From SFHK01 sp045538305 (GTDB lineage: Bacteria; Bacillota; Clostridia; Christensenellales; Aristaeellaceae): DNA of 62,111 nucleotides. The position numbers and the translations under genes are program-made. Of this stretch, positions 51,498 through 59,566 are shown in pieces (the stretch's first letter is position 1; the number at the start of each line of letters is the position of its first letter). The stretch lies in contig JAZSRC010000087.1 of assembly GCA_045538305.1 (NCBI GenBank), forward strand, positions 1 through 62,111, in the 5' to 3' direction. The notes beneath the pieces were generated by a model. The model was not told where the DNA came from. It saw only the letters and a list, made by a program, of their open reading frames with translations, and did not search any database.

Positions 51498-53306
51498 TCA
51501 GTCCATTTTGAGAACCGCCATAAATGCCTCGGAAGGAACCTCAACGGTACCCACCTGACGCATGCGCTTTTTGCCTTCCTTCTGCTTTTCAAGCAGTTTC
51601 TTCTTTCGGGTGATATCGCCGCCATAGCACTTTGCAAGAACGTCTTTTCTGAGCGCCTTTACCGTTTCGCGCGCAATAATCTTGCCTCCGATAGCAGCCT
51701 GAATCGGTATTTCGAACAACTGTCTCGGGATAGCGTCCTTCAGCTTCTCGGCAATGGATCTGCCGCGCGCATAAGCCCTGTCCCTGTGTACAATAATGGA
51801 AAGCGCATCGCACATCTCGCCGTTTAAAAGCATATCCAGCTTTACAAGATCGCTCTCCACATAGCCCTTCAGTTCATAATCAAACGATGCATAACCGCGA
51901 GATCTGGATTTTAGGGTATCAAAAAAGTCGTAAATCACTTCGTTCAGAGGCAAATCATACGAAAGCGCTACGCGGCCGCCGTCGATATACTTCATATCGC
52001 GGAAAGTGCCTCTCTTTTCCTGACATAATTCCATAATCGCGCCCACATATTCGGTAGGCGAAATCACATGCGCGTCCACATACGGCTCTTCCATATACTC
52101 GATGTCGTTTACCGGAGGCAAATTGGTAGGATTATCAATGGAAAGCATCTCGCCGTCGGTGCGCTTTACATGGTACACAACGGAAGGAGCAGTGGTAACA
52201 AGATCAAGGTCAAATTCCCGTTCCAATCGTTCCTGTATAATCTCCATATGAAGTAGCCCTAGGAAGCCGGCGCGGAAGCCGTAGCCAAGTGCAACGGAGG
52301 TTTCGGGCTCAAAGGAGAGCGAAGCATCGTTCAGGCGCAGCCTTTCAAGCGCATCCTTCAGCGTTTCGTAATCGGCGCCGTCTGCCGGATATATTCCGCA
52401 GTACACCATCGGTAGCACGGGCTTATAGCCGGGCAGAGGTTCGGCAGCGGGCTTATTTGCGTTAGTAATCGTATCTCCTACGCGGATATCGGCAATGTCT
52501 TTGATAGAGGCCGCTATATAGCCTACGTCGCCGGCAGACAAGCAGTCGGTCGGGAAATAACCGTTTGGCGTAAATGCGCCCACTTCAGTTACGTCAAATT
52601 CGCGTCCGCCCGCCATCATGCGGATTCTGTCGCCCACTTTAACCGTTCCCTGCTTTACGCGAACGGATGAAATCGCACCGCGGTAATTATCATAATAGCT
52701 GTCGAAAATCAACGCCTGAAGGGGCGCTCCTTCATCGCCGTCCGGCGCAGGAATTCGATTTACCACCTCGCGCAGCACATCCTCAATTCCGATGCCCTGC
52801 TTTGCGCTGATCAGAGGACAGCCCTCGGTATCCAAGCCGATCTCGTCTTCAATTTCTTTTTTGACAACGTCCGGCTGAGCGCTGGGAAGGTCAATCTTAT
52901 TGATAACAGGAAGGATTTCGAGGTCGTGATCCAGCGCCAGATACACGTTTGCAAGCGTCTGGGCCTCAATACCCTGTGATGCATCCACGACCAGTATTGC
53001 GCCCTCGCAGGCTGCAAGCGCGCGTGATACTTCATAGGTAAAGTCGACATGACCGGGCGTATCGATCAAATTGAGCTCGTAAACCTCTCCATCCTCCGCT
53101 TTATAGGGCATGCGAACGGCTTTTGATTTTATGGTTATGCCGCGCTCTCTTTCCAGTTCCATTCTGTCCAGCACCTGATCGGTCATATCTCTGAGCGCCA
53201 TAACGCCCGTCTTTTCAAGAAGACGGTCCGCAAGTGTAGACTTGCCATGATCAATGTGTGCAATAATGCAGAAATTTCTGATTTTGCTAAGCTTGTTGCC
53301 TGCCAA
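51498..53306 (-). CDS. lepA: Elongation factor 4 (LepA)
   Basis: Ribosome-associated translational GTPase. 602 residues, the normal length. G1 is AHIDHGKSTL, G3 DTPGHVDF and G4 NKIDLPSAQ. The unique LepA C-terminal domain ends with KKRMRQVGTVEVPSEAFMAVLK. The TTG at 53306 is chosen because GGAGG lies eight bases upstream; a longer in-frame start at 53342 has none. It is followed directly by hemW. Confidence 0.97.
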   Translation of the reverse strand: MAGNKLSKIRNFCIIAHIDHGKSTLADRLLEKTGVMALRDMTDQVLDRMELERERGITIKSKAVRMPYKAEDGEVYELNLIDTPGHVDFTYEVSRALAACEGAILVVDASQGIEAQTLANVYLALDHDLEILPVINKIDLPSAQPDVVKKEIEDEIGLDTEGCPLISAKQGIGIEDVLREVVNRIPAPDGDEGAPLQALIFDSYYDNYRGAISSVRVKQGTVKVGDRIRMMAGGREFDVTEVGAFTPNGYFPTDCLSAGDVGYIAASIKDIADIRVGDTITNANKPAAEPLPGYKPVLPMVYCGIYPADGADYETLKDALERLRLNDASLSFEPETSVALGYGFRAGFLGLLHMEIIQERLEREFDLDLVTTAPSVVYHVKRTDGEMLSIDNPTNLPPVNDIEYMEEPYVDAHVISPTEYVGAIMELCQEKRGTFRDMKYIDGGRVALSYDLPLNEVIYDFFDTLKSRSRGYASFDYELKGYVESDLVKLDMLLNGEMCDALSIIVHRDRAYARGRSIAEKLKDAIPRQLFEIPIQAAIGGKIIARETVKALRKDVLAKCYGGDITRKKKLLEKQKEGKKRMRQVGTVEVPSEAFMAVLKMD

Positions 53307-53348
53307 TTGGTTATCCTCCAAACTCCATCCGGGTAGCTTCAACTATAC

Positions 53349-53377
53349 ATTGTACACGAGGTAATGTGAAAAATCAA
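53349..53377 (-). promoter_or_regulatory. Promoter of lepA-hemW
   Basis: TTGATT (53372-53377), 17-base spacer, TACAAT (53349-53354) preceded by TG. The -35 begins five bases beyond the stop of the upstream gene. Confidence 0.8.
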
Positions 53378-53381
53378 TGCG

Positions 53382-54275
53382 CTAAAAGGCATTATAGTGC
53401 ATCATCCAAACAATTTCATCATACTCATTGAGAACGACATTATATATTCCATACATATTGTTGGCTTCAAAATACGCTTTGGCCTCTTTGTCCAGCTGCT
53501 CCGCATCACAGGCCAGTCTCTTAAGCGCATAGGGATTTTGGGTGATATCCGATCCCCAAATCATACAATCAGCCGATACTCTATAGGTATGATCAGACGC
53601 CGAATCGTTCACGGTATAAATTGTGAATATCTCAGGGTCATATTCGACCACGCAGAAGTCCACCGTCAGTAAAACATCGCCGTCTTGTTTTGCCGCTCCC
53701 TTCAAGTATGCAAGATATCTGGGCGTAACATTCACGCTTTTAAGCCGGAAGCCGCTCAAAAAACCATTTTCAAATTCAATTACACTTTCGTCCCGATCTT
53801 CCCCCCATTGGTTGAAGGAAATCGTAAGCACATATTTCTCGTCAAGCATATACGCGTATATGCTTGTATGGTATTCATTGTCTGTGTCATGCCCTTTTAT
53901 GTATCGGTAGCGGTAGTCGATTTTCAGTCCCTGTATATTTTCATAAAACTGCCATGCGGATACAACGCTTTCGCTTATCATCCGGGCATATCTTTCCGCA
54001 CTCTTTTGAATGCTTTCAAGATGCGCCTTGAGCGTTTCGTTATCCTTTCTTTCATTCACGGAAACCGATATTTCCTTTCCATCCGTAAATGCGCCAAACA
54101 AGTAGCCGTAAGGCTCAAAATACTGAACCGTTTCCCATTTCTCAAGAGATTCTTCATTATAGATGACGCGATATGCGGAGTATGTAAAGCCGTCAGGGAT
54201 ACTCTCTTTTGCAGCAAAGCAAGTATACGAAAGCGCAGTTATCAGGACAATCATTATGTATATGCCTTTTTTCAT
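53382..54275 (-). CDS. Secreted protein of unknown function
   Basis: 297 residues from the ATG at 54275, with AAGGA about ten bases upstream. A signal peptide (1-22, cleaved after CFA) leads into a mixed alpha/beta protein rich in Tyr and acidic residues. The pattern IQGLKIDYRYRYIKGHDTD followed by YVLTISFNQWGEDRD suggests a beta-sheet domain like those of small extracytoplasmic sensor or lipoprotein-like proteins, but I recognise no family. No lipobox is clear (Cys precedes Phe-Ala-Ala). It is divergent from deoC, and the two promoters overlap. Confidence 0.75.
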   Translation of the reverse strand: MKKGIYIMIVLITALSYTCFAAKESIPDGFTYSAYRVIYNEESLEKWETVQYFEPYGYLFGAFTDGKEISVSVNERKDNETLKAHLESIQKSAERYARMISESVVSAWQFYENIQGLKIDYRYRYIKGHDTDNEYHTSIYAYMLDEKYVLTISFNQWGEDRDESVIEFENGFLSGFRLKSVNVTPRYLAYLKGAAKQDGDVLLTVDFCVVEYDPEIFTIYTVNDSASDHTYRVSADCMIWGSDITQNPYALKRLACDAEQLDKEAKAYFEANNMYGIYNVVLNEYDEIVWMMHYNAF

Positions 54276-54322
54276 CCCATTCGCATCCTTTCTTCGCCAA
54301 CAGACTGCCGGCATTTTCCCTC

Positions 54323-54351
54323 TTGCAGCAATTGATACTTTTCGCTATAAT
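54323..54351 (+). promoter_or_regulatory. Promoter of deoC
   Basis: TTGCAG (54323-54328), 17-base spacer, TATAAT (54346-54351). Its -10 overlaps the -10 of the opposing promoter. Confidence 0.75.
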
Positions 54352-54376
54352 ATCATATATACGCGCTGTTTGTAAA
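54347..54376 (-). promoter_or_regulatory. Promoter of the secreted-protein gene 53382-54275
   Basis: TTTACA (54371-54376), 18-base spacer, TATTAT (54347-54352) on the minus strand, overlapping the deoC -10 by five bases. Confidence 0.68.
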
Positions 54377-54402
54377 GCGCGATCGCTAAGGAGGCAATTG
54401 CT

Positions 54403-55065
54403 ATGAAGCCCATTGCAAGCTATATCGACAATACCGTTTTGAAACCCGACGCCACTCCCTCAATGATTGAAAAGCTCTGTCAGGAATCCATCGAATACGG
54501 CTGCGCATCCGTCTGTGTAAATCCCGCCTATATTCCCCTCGTCAAAAAACTGCTTGAAGGAAGTTCCGTAAAGGTTTGTACGGTAATTGGTTTTCCTCTT
54601 GGCATGAATGACACCGCAGTGAAGGCCTTTGAAGCCGCACACGCAGAGAAAATGGGCGCAGAGGAGCTGGACATGGTAATCAATATCGGTCGCCTGAAGG
54701 CCGGCGATGACGACTATGTTCTTAAGGATATTGAAGCCGTAGTAAACAGCGCCAACGGAAAGCTGGTAAAGGTTATCATCGAAACCTCTCTTCTGACGGA
54801 TGAAGAAAAGATCCGCGCCTGCACGCTCGCGAAAAAGGCGGGAGCTGACTATGTAAAGACCTCCACCGGCTTCTCCGGCGGCGGCGCAAATGTGCACGAT
54901 ATTGCGCTTATGCGCGAAACTGTAGGACCCGAGATGGGCGTAAAGGCATCCGGCGGCGTACGCGATTATGCAAGCGCAAAGGCGTTGATCGAAGCCGGTG
55001 CTACCCGAATCGGCGCATCCAGTGGTAAGAAAATCGCAGATGGCGAAAAAGAAGCTTCCAATTGA
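54403..55065 (+). CDS. deoC: Deoxyribose-phosphate aldolase
   Basis: Splits 2-deoxyribose-5-phosphate to glyceraldehyde-3-phosphate and acetaldehyde in nucleoside salvage. 220 residues, a class I TIM-barrel aldolase. The N-terminal SYIDNTVLKPDAT, the central KVIIETSLLT and the Schiff-base lysine in YVKTSTGFSGGGA are the family blocks. AAGGAGG lies upstream. No other deo genes are nearby, but a BMP-family protein, often nucleoside-binding, is encoded 6 kb downstream. Confidence 0.96.
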   Translation: MKPIASYIDNTVLKPDATPSMIEKLCQESIEYGCASVCVNPAYIPLVKKLLEGSSVKVCTVIGFPLGMNDTAVKAFEAAHAEKMGAEELDMVINIGRLKAGDDDYVLKDIEAVVNSANGKLVKVIIETSLLTDEEKIRACTLAKKAGADYVKTSTGFSGGGANVHDIALMRETVGPEMGVKASGGVRDYASAKALIEAGATRIGASSGKKIADGEKEASN

Positions 55066-55073
55066 TTAGATTC

Positions 55074-55110
55074 AGCGCCGTTGCCTTATGGGCTGCGGCG
55101 CTTTGGTTTG
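55074..55110 (+). terminator. Probable terminator after deoC
   Basis: AGCGCCG (55074-55080) with CGGCGCT (55096-55102), then TTGGTTTG. The T-tract is poor. Confidence 0.5.
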
Positions 55111-55127
55111 GCGGAAGGGCATGATTC

Positions 55128-55157
55128 TTGACGTATGTTAAGAATGTATGTTATACT
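55128..55157 (+). promoter_or_regulatory. Promoter of the acidic-tail secreted-protein gene
   Basis: TTGACG (55128-55133), 18-base spacer, TATACT (55152-55157) with an extended TG. Confidence 0.75.
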
Positions 55158-55186
55158 ATAATCATTCCATACTTAGGAGGTTATCT

Positions 55187-56197
55187 ATGAAAAAAGTATT
55201 ATCCATGATTTTATGCCTGCTTTTTCTCTTTTCCCCAGCCTTTGCCGAAATACAGCTGACTCAAAGCCCTACGGAATACGAAAGCAAAATCGCCGCAACC
55301 GAAAACAATTCCATCAGCGCTTTTTTCAGTCCCATTGACAGCAACATTTATTATCTTACAAAAGCAAGCAGCGGCTATAAGGTAGATTTGTTTACGGACG
55401 GCGACTACAAAACTGTGTACACGCTTCCCGAAGGCCGTGCATATTCCTCCATTTCCGCCGATCAAAACGGAAATATCTATATCCTTTTTCAAAATCAGGA
55501 TGAAACCGCAAAGTCCGGTATCATATGCCTGATGAACGACGATTCCGAATATGTGTTTATAGATTATGCTTTTCCCGGCGCTTCCTCCGAGCTCGTACCC
55601 TATAAAATGGAATTCTCCCCTTTCTCATCCTCCGGCTACGTACTGATGTGGCTGAATTATCAAGGCAGCTATATTCCTGTCATCTGCCTGATGAGTGAGT
55701 TTTGGGGAGGTCTTGTCGGCTATGATGAATTCCTGTTCATCATTCCCGGTATGCTGAGCGCAGAAATCTATCCAATGTCTCAGTTCTTTGATGTATACGG
55801 TTATTTGTCGGAAGGCGCGCAGACCAGTATTGATGAAATCCTTTCAGAAACAATTCTTACACCGTCAGACGCCTCCCTTTCCCCTTCCGGTGACGTTGTG
55901 CTTATGACCGTGCCTTTTGAAGGCGAAACTTTGCTGTATGCCATGGATGTTTTTTCCTACGCGCTTCAGATTATTGAAACGCCCGACGGTTTCAGCGGCA
56001 AGGCCGGATGGAACGCGGATGATACCATTCTTCTGACCGATGACAGCGGATATACCGAAATCATTACGCTCGATGAGTTTATGTCTGACGATTGGAGCAG
56101 CGAATGGGATTGGTCATTTGAAGAAGATTCCGAATGGAGCGACGATGAAGACTGGAATCAGGTGGACGAGAGTGAGCTTAATGATTGGTCCTGGTAA
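55187..56197 (+). CDS. Secreted protein with acidic Trp-rich C-terminal tail, unknown function
   Basis: 336 residues from the ATG at 55187, with AGGAGG upstream. The signal peptide is MKKVLSMILCLLFLFSPAFA. Residues 40-285 contain repeated short strands (NIYYLTKASSGYKVDLF, NGNIYILFQNQDE, SLSPSGDVVLMTV), consistent with a beta-propeller-like WD/TolB-type fold; I cannot assign a family. The last 45 residues are almost only Asp, Glu, Ser and Trp (DDWSSEWDWSFEEDSEW and more), a very acidic tail with six Trp. It is a monocistronic unit with its own promoter and terminator. Confidence 0.78.
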   Translation: MKKVLSMILCLLFLFSPAFAEIQLTQSPTEYESKIAATENNSISAFFSPIDSNIYYLTKASSGYKVDLFTDGDYKTVYTLPEGRAYSSISADQNGNIYILFQNQDETAKSGIICLMNDDSEYVFIDYAFPGASSELVPYKMEFSPFSSSGYVLMWLNYQGSYIPVICLMSEFWGGLVGYDEFLFIIPGMLSAEIYPMSQFFDVYGYLSEGAQTSIDEILSETILTPSDASLSPSGDVVLMTVPFEGETLLYAMDVFSYALQIIETPDGFSGKAGWNADDTILLTDDSGYTEIITLDEFMSDDWSSEWDWSFEEDSEWSDDEDWNQVDESELNDWSW

Positions 56198-56215
56198 GAT
56201 CCTCTTAGATACCCC

Positions 56216-56249
56216 GGCTTATGCGAATGAAAACGCATAAGCCTTTTTT
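56216..56249 (+). terminator. Intrinsic terminator after the acidic-tail protein gene
   Basis: Perfect ten-bp stem GGCTTATGCG / CGCATAAGCC (56216-56225 with 56234-56243) followed by TTTTTT. Confidence 0.92.
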
Positions 56250-56281
56250 GTTTCGCAATCTGTCATTTAGATTCGATTCGT

Positions 56282-56310
56282 TTGCATTCTTTTCAGCATT
56301 CATGTATAAT
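56282..56310 (+). promoter_or_regulatory. Promoter of the Eis-like acetyltransferase gene
   Basis: TTGCAT (56282-56287), 17-base spacer, TATAAT (56305-56310). Confidence 0.78.
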
Positions 56311-56340
56311 AACTTGAACATCATTCTTCGGAGGGATACC

Positions 56341-57516
56341 ATGGGCGTGAAGATACTGGAACAAAGCGACCTTTTGGCTTTACGAAAACTTTGGAGCATT
56401 TGCTTTTTATCAGAAATGAATCTGAAAGAAACCGTAAGGCAGCTTAATGAAAACAGTGGCAAAAAGGACCATGCCAGCTATTACGGTTATTTTCTCGATA
56501 CCGGGGAGATGACTTCCGCAATGGCTGCAAACCACTATACCGTCAATTTTAGCGGTCACGATGTACCCTTTGTCGGCATAGGCGGAGTAGTAACACTTCC
56601 CGAATACAGGCGAACCGGCGCTATCAGAAAAATTTTTGAAAAGCTTCTTCGCGATGAACGCGCCAGCGGCTGCATTTTTTCCGGCCTGTACCCCTTCAGT
56701 CACGAATTTTACCGCAAATTTGGTTATGAACTTGGATACGTTAAAAGAACATACACCATTCCTCTGAGCGCGCTGGAAAAGTTTTCTGCCGCGTGCGATG
56801 TTCGCATGCTTCTTCCCGATGATGACAGAAGTCATCTTGTACCCGTTTATGACGTATATTACAAGCGTTACAGCACATGCATCAAGCGCAATACGGACCT
56901 TATGGAATATATAACCCGTTCCAATCCGTATGAAAAAAACGACTATACCTATGCCCTGTATGAAAACGGGCAGGCTGTGTCCTACATTTCATTTACACCG
57001 AAACGCGTGGATGAAATGTTTCACATGATTGTAAAGGACTATGCTTTCCTCTCTAAAGACGCCTTCTTCAAGCTTCTCGGTTTCCTAAATCGCCTGAATG
57101 CTCAGTTTTCAGACGTTGAAATCGTCATCACCGATGATATTCCGATTCTGTCTCTGGTCGATTCCCCCTATGATGTCTCAGAGGCAGCGGCATATATATA
57201 TATGACTCGCGTGCTGAATACCGAGAAGGCGCTTTCCCTGATGCATATGGAAGAAAACAGCCGTTTTGTGATTGAGGTAACGGACGATTTCTTGCCGGAA
57301 AACAGCGGAAGATGGCTGGTAACGCCTTCCAAAGCTGAGAAAACAAACGAGCAGGCGGATGTATCGATGAGTATACAAACCTTCTCCCAGCTTGCCGTCG
57401 GATTCATTTCCTTTGATGAAGCGACGTTCAAAAAAGATGTAACCGTATTTAAAAATGCTGAAATGCTTTCCCGGGTTTTCTTAAAGAAGCCCATTCATAT
57501 TGGCGTATTCTTCTGA
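56341..57516 (+). CDS. Eis-like GNAT family N-acetyltransferase
   Basis: 391 residues. The N-terminal GNAT domain has the acetyl-CoA loop GGVVTLPEYRRTGAIRKIFE near residues 80-100 (R-x-x-G pattern), then a second GNAT-like half (about 160-280), and a C-terminal SCP2-like domain (about 285-391). This three-part layout is that of Eis/enhanced intracellular survival proteins, which acetylate amines such as aminoglycosides or lysines. The target here is unknown. GGAGGG lies upstream of the ATG at 56341, and the catalytic C-terminal carboxylate is Phe-Phe as in Eis. The hairpin at 57524-57568 follows. Confidence 0.88.
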   Translation: MGVKILEQSDLLALRKLWSICFLSEMNLKETVRQLNENSGKKDHASYYGYFLDTGEMTSAMAANHYTVNFSGHDVPFVGIGGVVTLPEYRRTGAIRKIFEKLLRDERASGCIFSGLYPFSHEFYRKFGYELGYVKRTYTIPLSALEKFSAACDVRMLLPDDDRSHLVPVYDVYYKRYSTCIKRNTDLMEYITRSNPYEKNDYTYALYENGQAVSYISFTPKRVDEMFHMIVKDYAFLSKDAFFKLLGFLNRLNAQFSDVEIVITDDIPILSLVDSPYDVSEAAAYIYMTRVLNTEKALSLMHMEENSRFVIEVTDDFLPENSGRWLVTPSKAEKTNEQADVSMSIQTFSQLAVGFISFDEATFKKDVTVFKNAEMLSRVFLKKPIHIGVFF

Positions 57517-57523
57517 CATGCAT

Positions 57524-57568
57524 AAAAATCGCCTCCGCAGGCAACAATACCTTGCGGAGGCGATTTTT
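57524..57568. terminator. Bidirectional terminator hairpin containing the ribosome binding site of the small Cys-rich gene
   Basis: A perfect 16-bp stem (57524-57539 with 57553-57568) with A5 on one side and T5 on the other, so it can end the acetyltransferase transcript (+) and the dnaB transcript (-). The 3' arm contains GGAGG, placed eight bases before the ATG at 57569. Confidence 0.88.
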
Positions 57569-57730
57569 ATGGCAATAACCGAATGCAGCGTATGCGGACG
57601 TAAAGAGGATTCACGCTCCATGGGCGCTTGCACATCATGCGGATCCCCGATCTGCCGGGAGTGTGCGAAAAACAAGTATGATCTTTGTACGGATTGTACC
57701 GACGGAAGCGATTCCTATGACGGACGCTGA
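57569..57730 (+). CDS. Small four-CxxC putative zinc-binding protein
   Basis: 53 residues. Four CxxC pairs (Cys6/9, 21/24, 29/32, 40/43) could bind two zinc ions in a cross-brace, reminiscent of a B-box or small treble-clef domain. There is no signal peptide. GGAGG lies exactly eight bases before the ATG, but within a terminator-like hairpin. The last 16 bases overlap the convergent dnaB end. The function is unknown; it could be a regulator or a metal-binding adaptor. The cysteine spacing makes a chance frame unlikely. Confidence 0.62.
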   Translation: MAITECSVCGRKEDSRSMGACTSCGSPICRECAKNKYDLCTDCTDGSDSYDGR

Positions 57731-59082
57731 ACTTCCTTCCCTTCCGGATCAAGATCCATAAACCAGGTGTATTCACCCTTCCAGCCGAGGTTACAGGTAC
57801 CAAGCGCGCCATTACGCTGTTTGGCTATGATAATCTCGGCGATTCCTTTATTCTCAGGCGTGGGTTCATAATAATCTTCGCGATGTATGAACGCAACCAC
57901 ATCCGCATCCTGTTCAATAGCGCCGGAGTCACGAATGTCCGACAGTACGGGTCTGTGATTGGTACGGCCTGTAGGGGCGCGAGAAAGCTGGGAAAGCGCA
58001 ACAACTGGGACGCCCAGTTCGCTTGCCAACGCTTTAAGCGATCTTGAAATGCTGGCAACTTCTTCCTGTCTGGATCCAAATTTTCCTACGCCCGTCATCA
58101 ACTGAAGATAATCAATCATGATGATGTCAAGACCGTGCTCCATTTGCAGGCGTCTGGCTTTAGAACGAATTTCGGTAACTGTAATTCCGCCGGTGGCGTC
58201 TATAAACAACCTGGAATTGGCAATTGTAGCCATTGCTTCACTTAGCTTCAGCCACTCATCATCTTCCAAAAGACCGCGCCTCACGCGCTGCATATCTACT
58301 TTTGCTTCCGTGCATAAAAGTCTTAAAACAAGCTGTTCCGCTGGCATTTCCAGCGAAAAAACCGCTGCGCATTTTCCCGCGCGTATCGCAGCATTACCAA
58401 TGATATTCATGCCGAAGCTGGTTTTTCCCATGGAAGGACGGGCAGCAATCAATATAAGTTCGCCGCCATGAAATCCGGTGGTCATATTATCAAGATTTAC
58501 ATAACCGGTGGGAACGCCTTCGATTCGCCCGTGATTCTTCACAAGCTCTTCGATCATTTCAAATGTTTTCAGAAGCACAGGCTGTACGGCTACCAATTGT
58601 TCGCCGCCCTTGCGCATGGTAATGTCGTATATTGCCTTCTCTGCCTGCGCAAGTACGTCCATTGTTTCCATTTCGCCACCGAAGGCATTCTTATGAATGT
58701 CCTCTGCCGCCTGTATGAGCTTCCTGAGCGTAGATTTCTCATCTACAATCTTAATGTACGCGCCGATATTGGCAGCCGCAGGAACGCTTCTTGATAGTTC
58801 AATCAAAAACGGCGTTCCGCCGATTGCTTCCAGCCTGCCTCTTCTTGTCAGCTCTTCATCCATCGTGACGATATCAACAGGACGCGAACGGGCAGTCAGG
58901 TACAGCATGGCGGAAAACAGTTCTCTCAGCACCGGATCATAAAAATCTTCTTCGTGCAGCGATTCCTGAGCAAGCATAACCGCATCAGCGTTTCTAAGCA
59001 TTGCGCCAATTACGCTTCTCTCTGCTTCCGGTTGGTTCGGCGGTATACGCGATACCATCGAAAGCGCCTGTTGGTATTCCAT
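57715..59082 (-). CDS. dnaB: Replicative DNA helicase DnaB (DnaC in Bacillus)
   Basis: 455 residues. The N-terminal primase-interaction domain (1-150) begins RIPPNQPEAERSVIGAMLRN. The RecA-like ATPase has Walker A AARPSMGKTSFGMN, Walker B IIMIDYLQLM and the arginine-finger region. No intein is seen. GAGGG lies seven bases before the ATG. It follows rplI by 31 bases, the conserved order. Its 3' end overlaps the convergent small Cys-rich gene by 16 bases. Confidence 0.97.
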   Translation of the reverse strand: MEYQQALSMVSRIPPNQPEAERSVIGAMLRNADAVMLAQESLHEEDFYDPVLRELFSAMLYLTARSRPVDIVTMDEELTRRGRLEAIGGTPFLIELSRSVPAAANIGAYIKIVDEKSTLRKLIQAAEDIHKNAFGGEMETMDVLAQAEKAIYDITMRKGGEQLVAVQPVLLKTFEMIEELVKNHGRIEGVPTGYVNLDNMTTGFHGGELILIAARPSMGKTSFGMNIIGNAAIRAGKCAAVFSLEMPAEQLVLRLLCTEAKVDMQRVRRGLLEDDEWLKLSEAMATIANSRLFIDATGGITVTEIRSKARRLQMEHGLDIIMIDYLQLMTGVGKFGSRQEEVASISRSLKALASELGVPVVALSQLSRAPTGRTNHRPVLSDIRDSGAIEQDADVVAFIHREDYYEPTPENKGIAEIIIAKQRNGALGTCNLGWKGEYTWFMDLDPEGKEVQRPS

Positions 59083-59113
59083 ACTGCATCCCTCAACTCA
59101 TTTGAATAAAGTG

Positions 59114-59566
59114 TTATTTCGTTTCTACGGTCGTATTCACAATCATGCGTACAGATATGCCTTGAGAAAGTTTTACGTTTACAAAAGACTGACCGGCAAC
59201 GCGGATCGGCTCCTCCTGCTCAATCTTGCGCTTATCCACTTCGATTCCGTGCTGGGCTTTCAGGGCTTCCGCAATCATGTCGCCGGTGATCGAGCCGTAA
59301 AGCTTGCCACCTTCGCCGCCGCGTGCGCGGATCTGAATGACCTTTCCTTTCAGCTCACGTGACTTTATTTCGGCTTCCTGGCGTTTGACTTCCTCCCTAT
59401 GCGCCTGTGCTGCCTTGGATCTTTCCATAGCATTCAGCGTTTCAGCGGTAGCTTCTTTTGCAATTTTTCTGGGCAGAAGATAATTTCTTCCGTATCCCTC
59501 GGATACTTCCACAATCTGATCTTTCTTGCCACAGCCTTTTACGTCTTTTAAAAGAATAACCTTCAT
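59114..59566 (-). CDS. rplI: 50S ribosomal protein L9
   Basis: 150 residues, normal length. The N-terminal MKVILLKDVKGCGKKDQIVE and SEGYGRNYLLPRKIAKEAT blocks and the long connecting helix (KAAQAHREEVKRQEAEIKSR) are typical. It starts inside the end of yybS (four-base overlap region), with GGAGG ten bases upstream. In Bacillus gdpP lies between yybS and rplI; it is absent here. Confidence 0.97.
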   Translation of the reverse strand: MKVILLKDVKGCGKKDQIVEVSEGYGRNYLLPRKIAKEATAETLNAMERSKAAQAHREEVKRQEAEIKSRELKGKVIQIRARGGEGGKLYGSITGDMIAEALKAQHGIEVDKRKIEQEEPIRVAGQSFVNVKLSQGISVRMIVNTTVETK

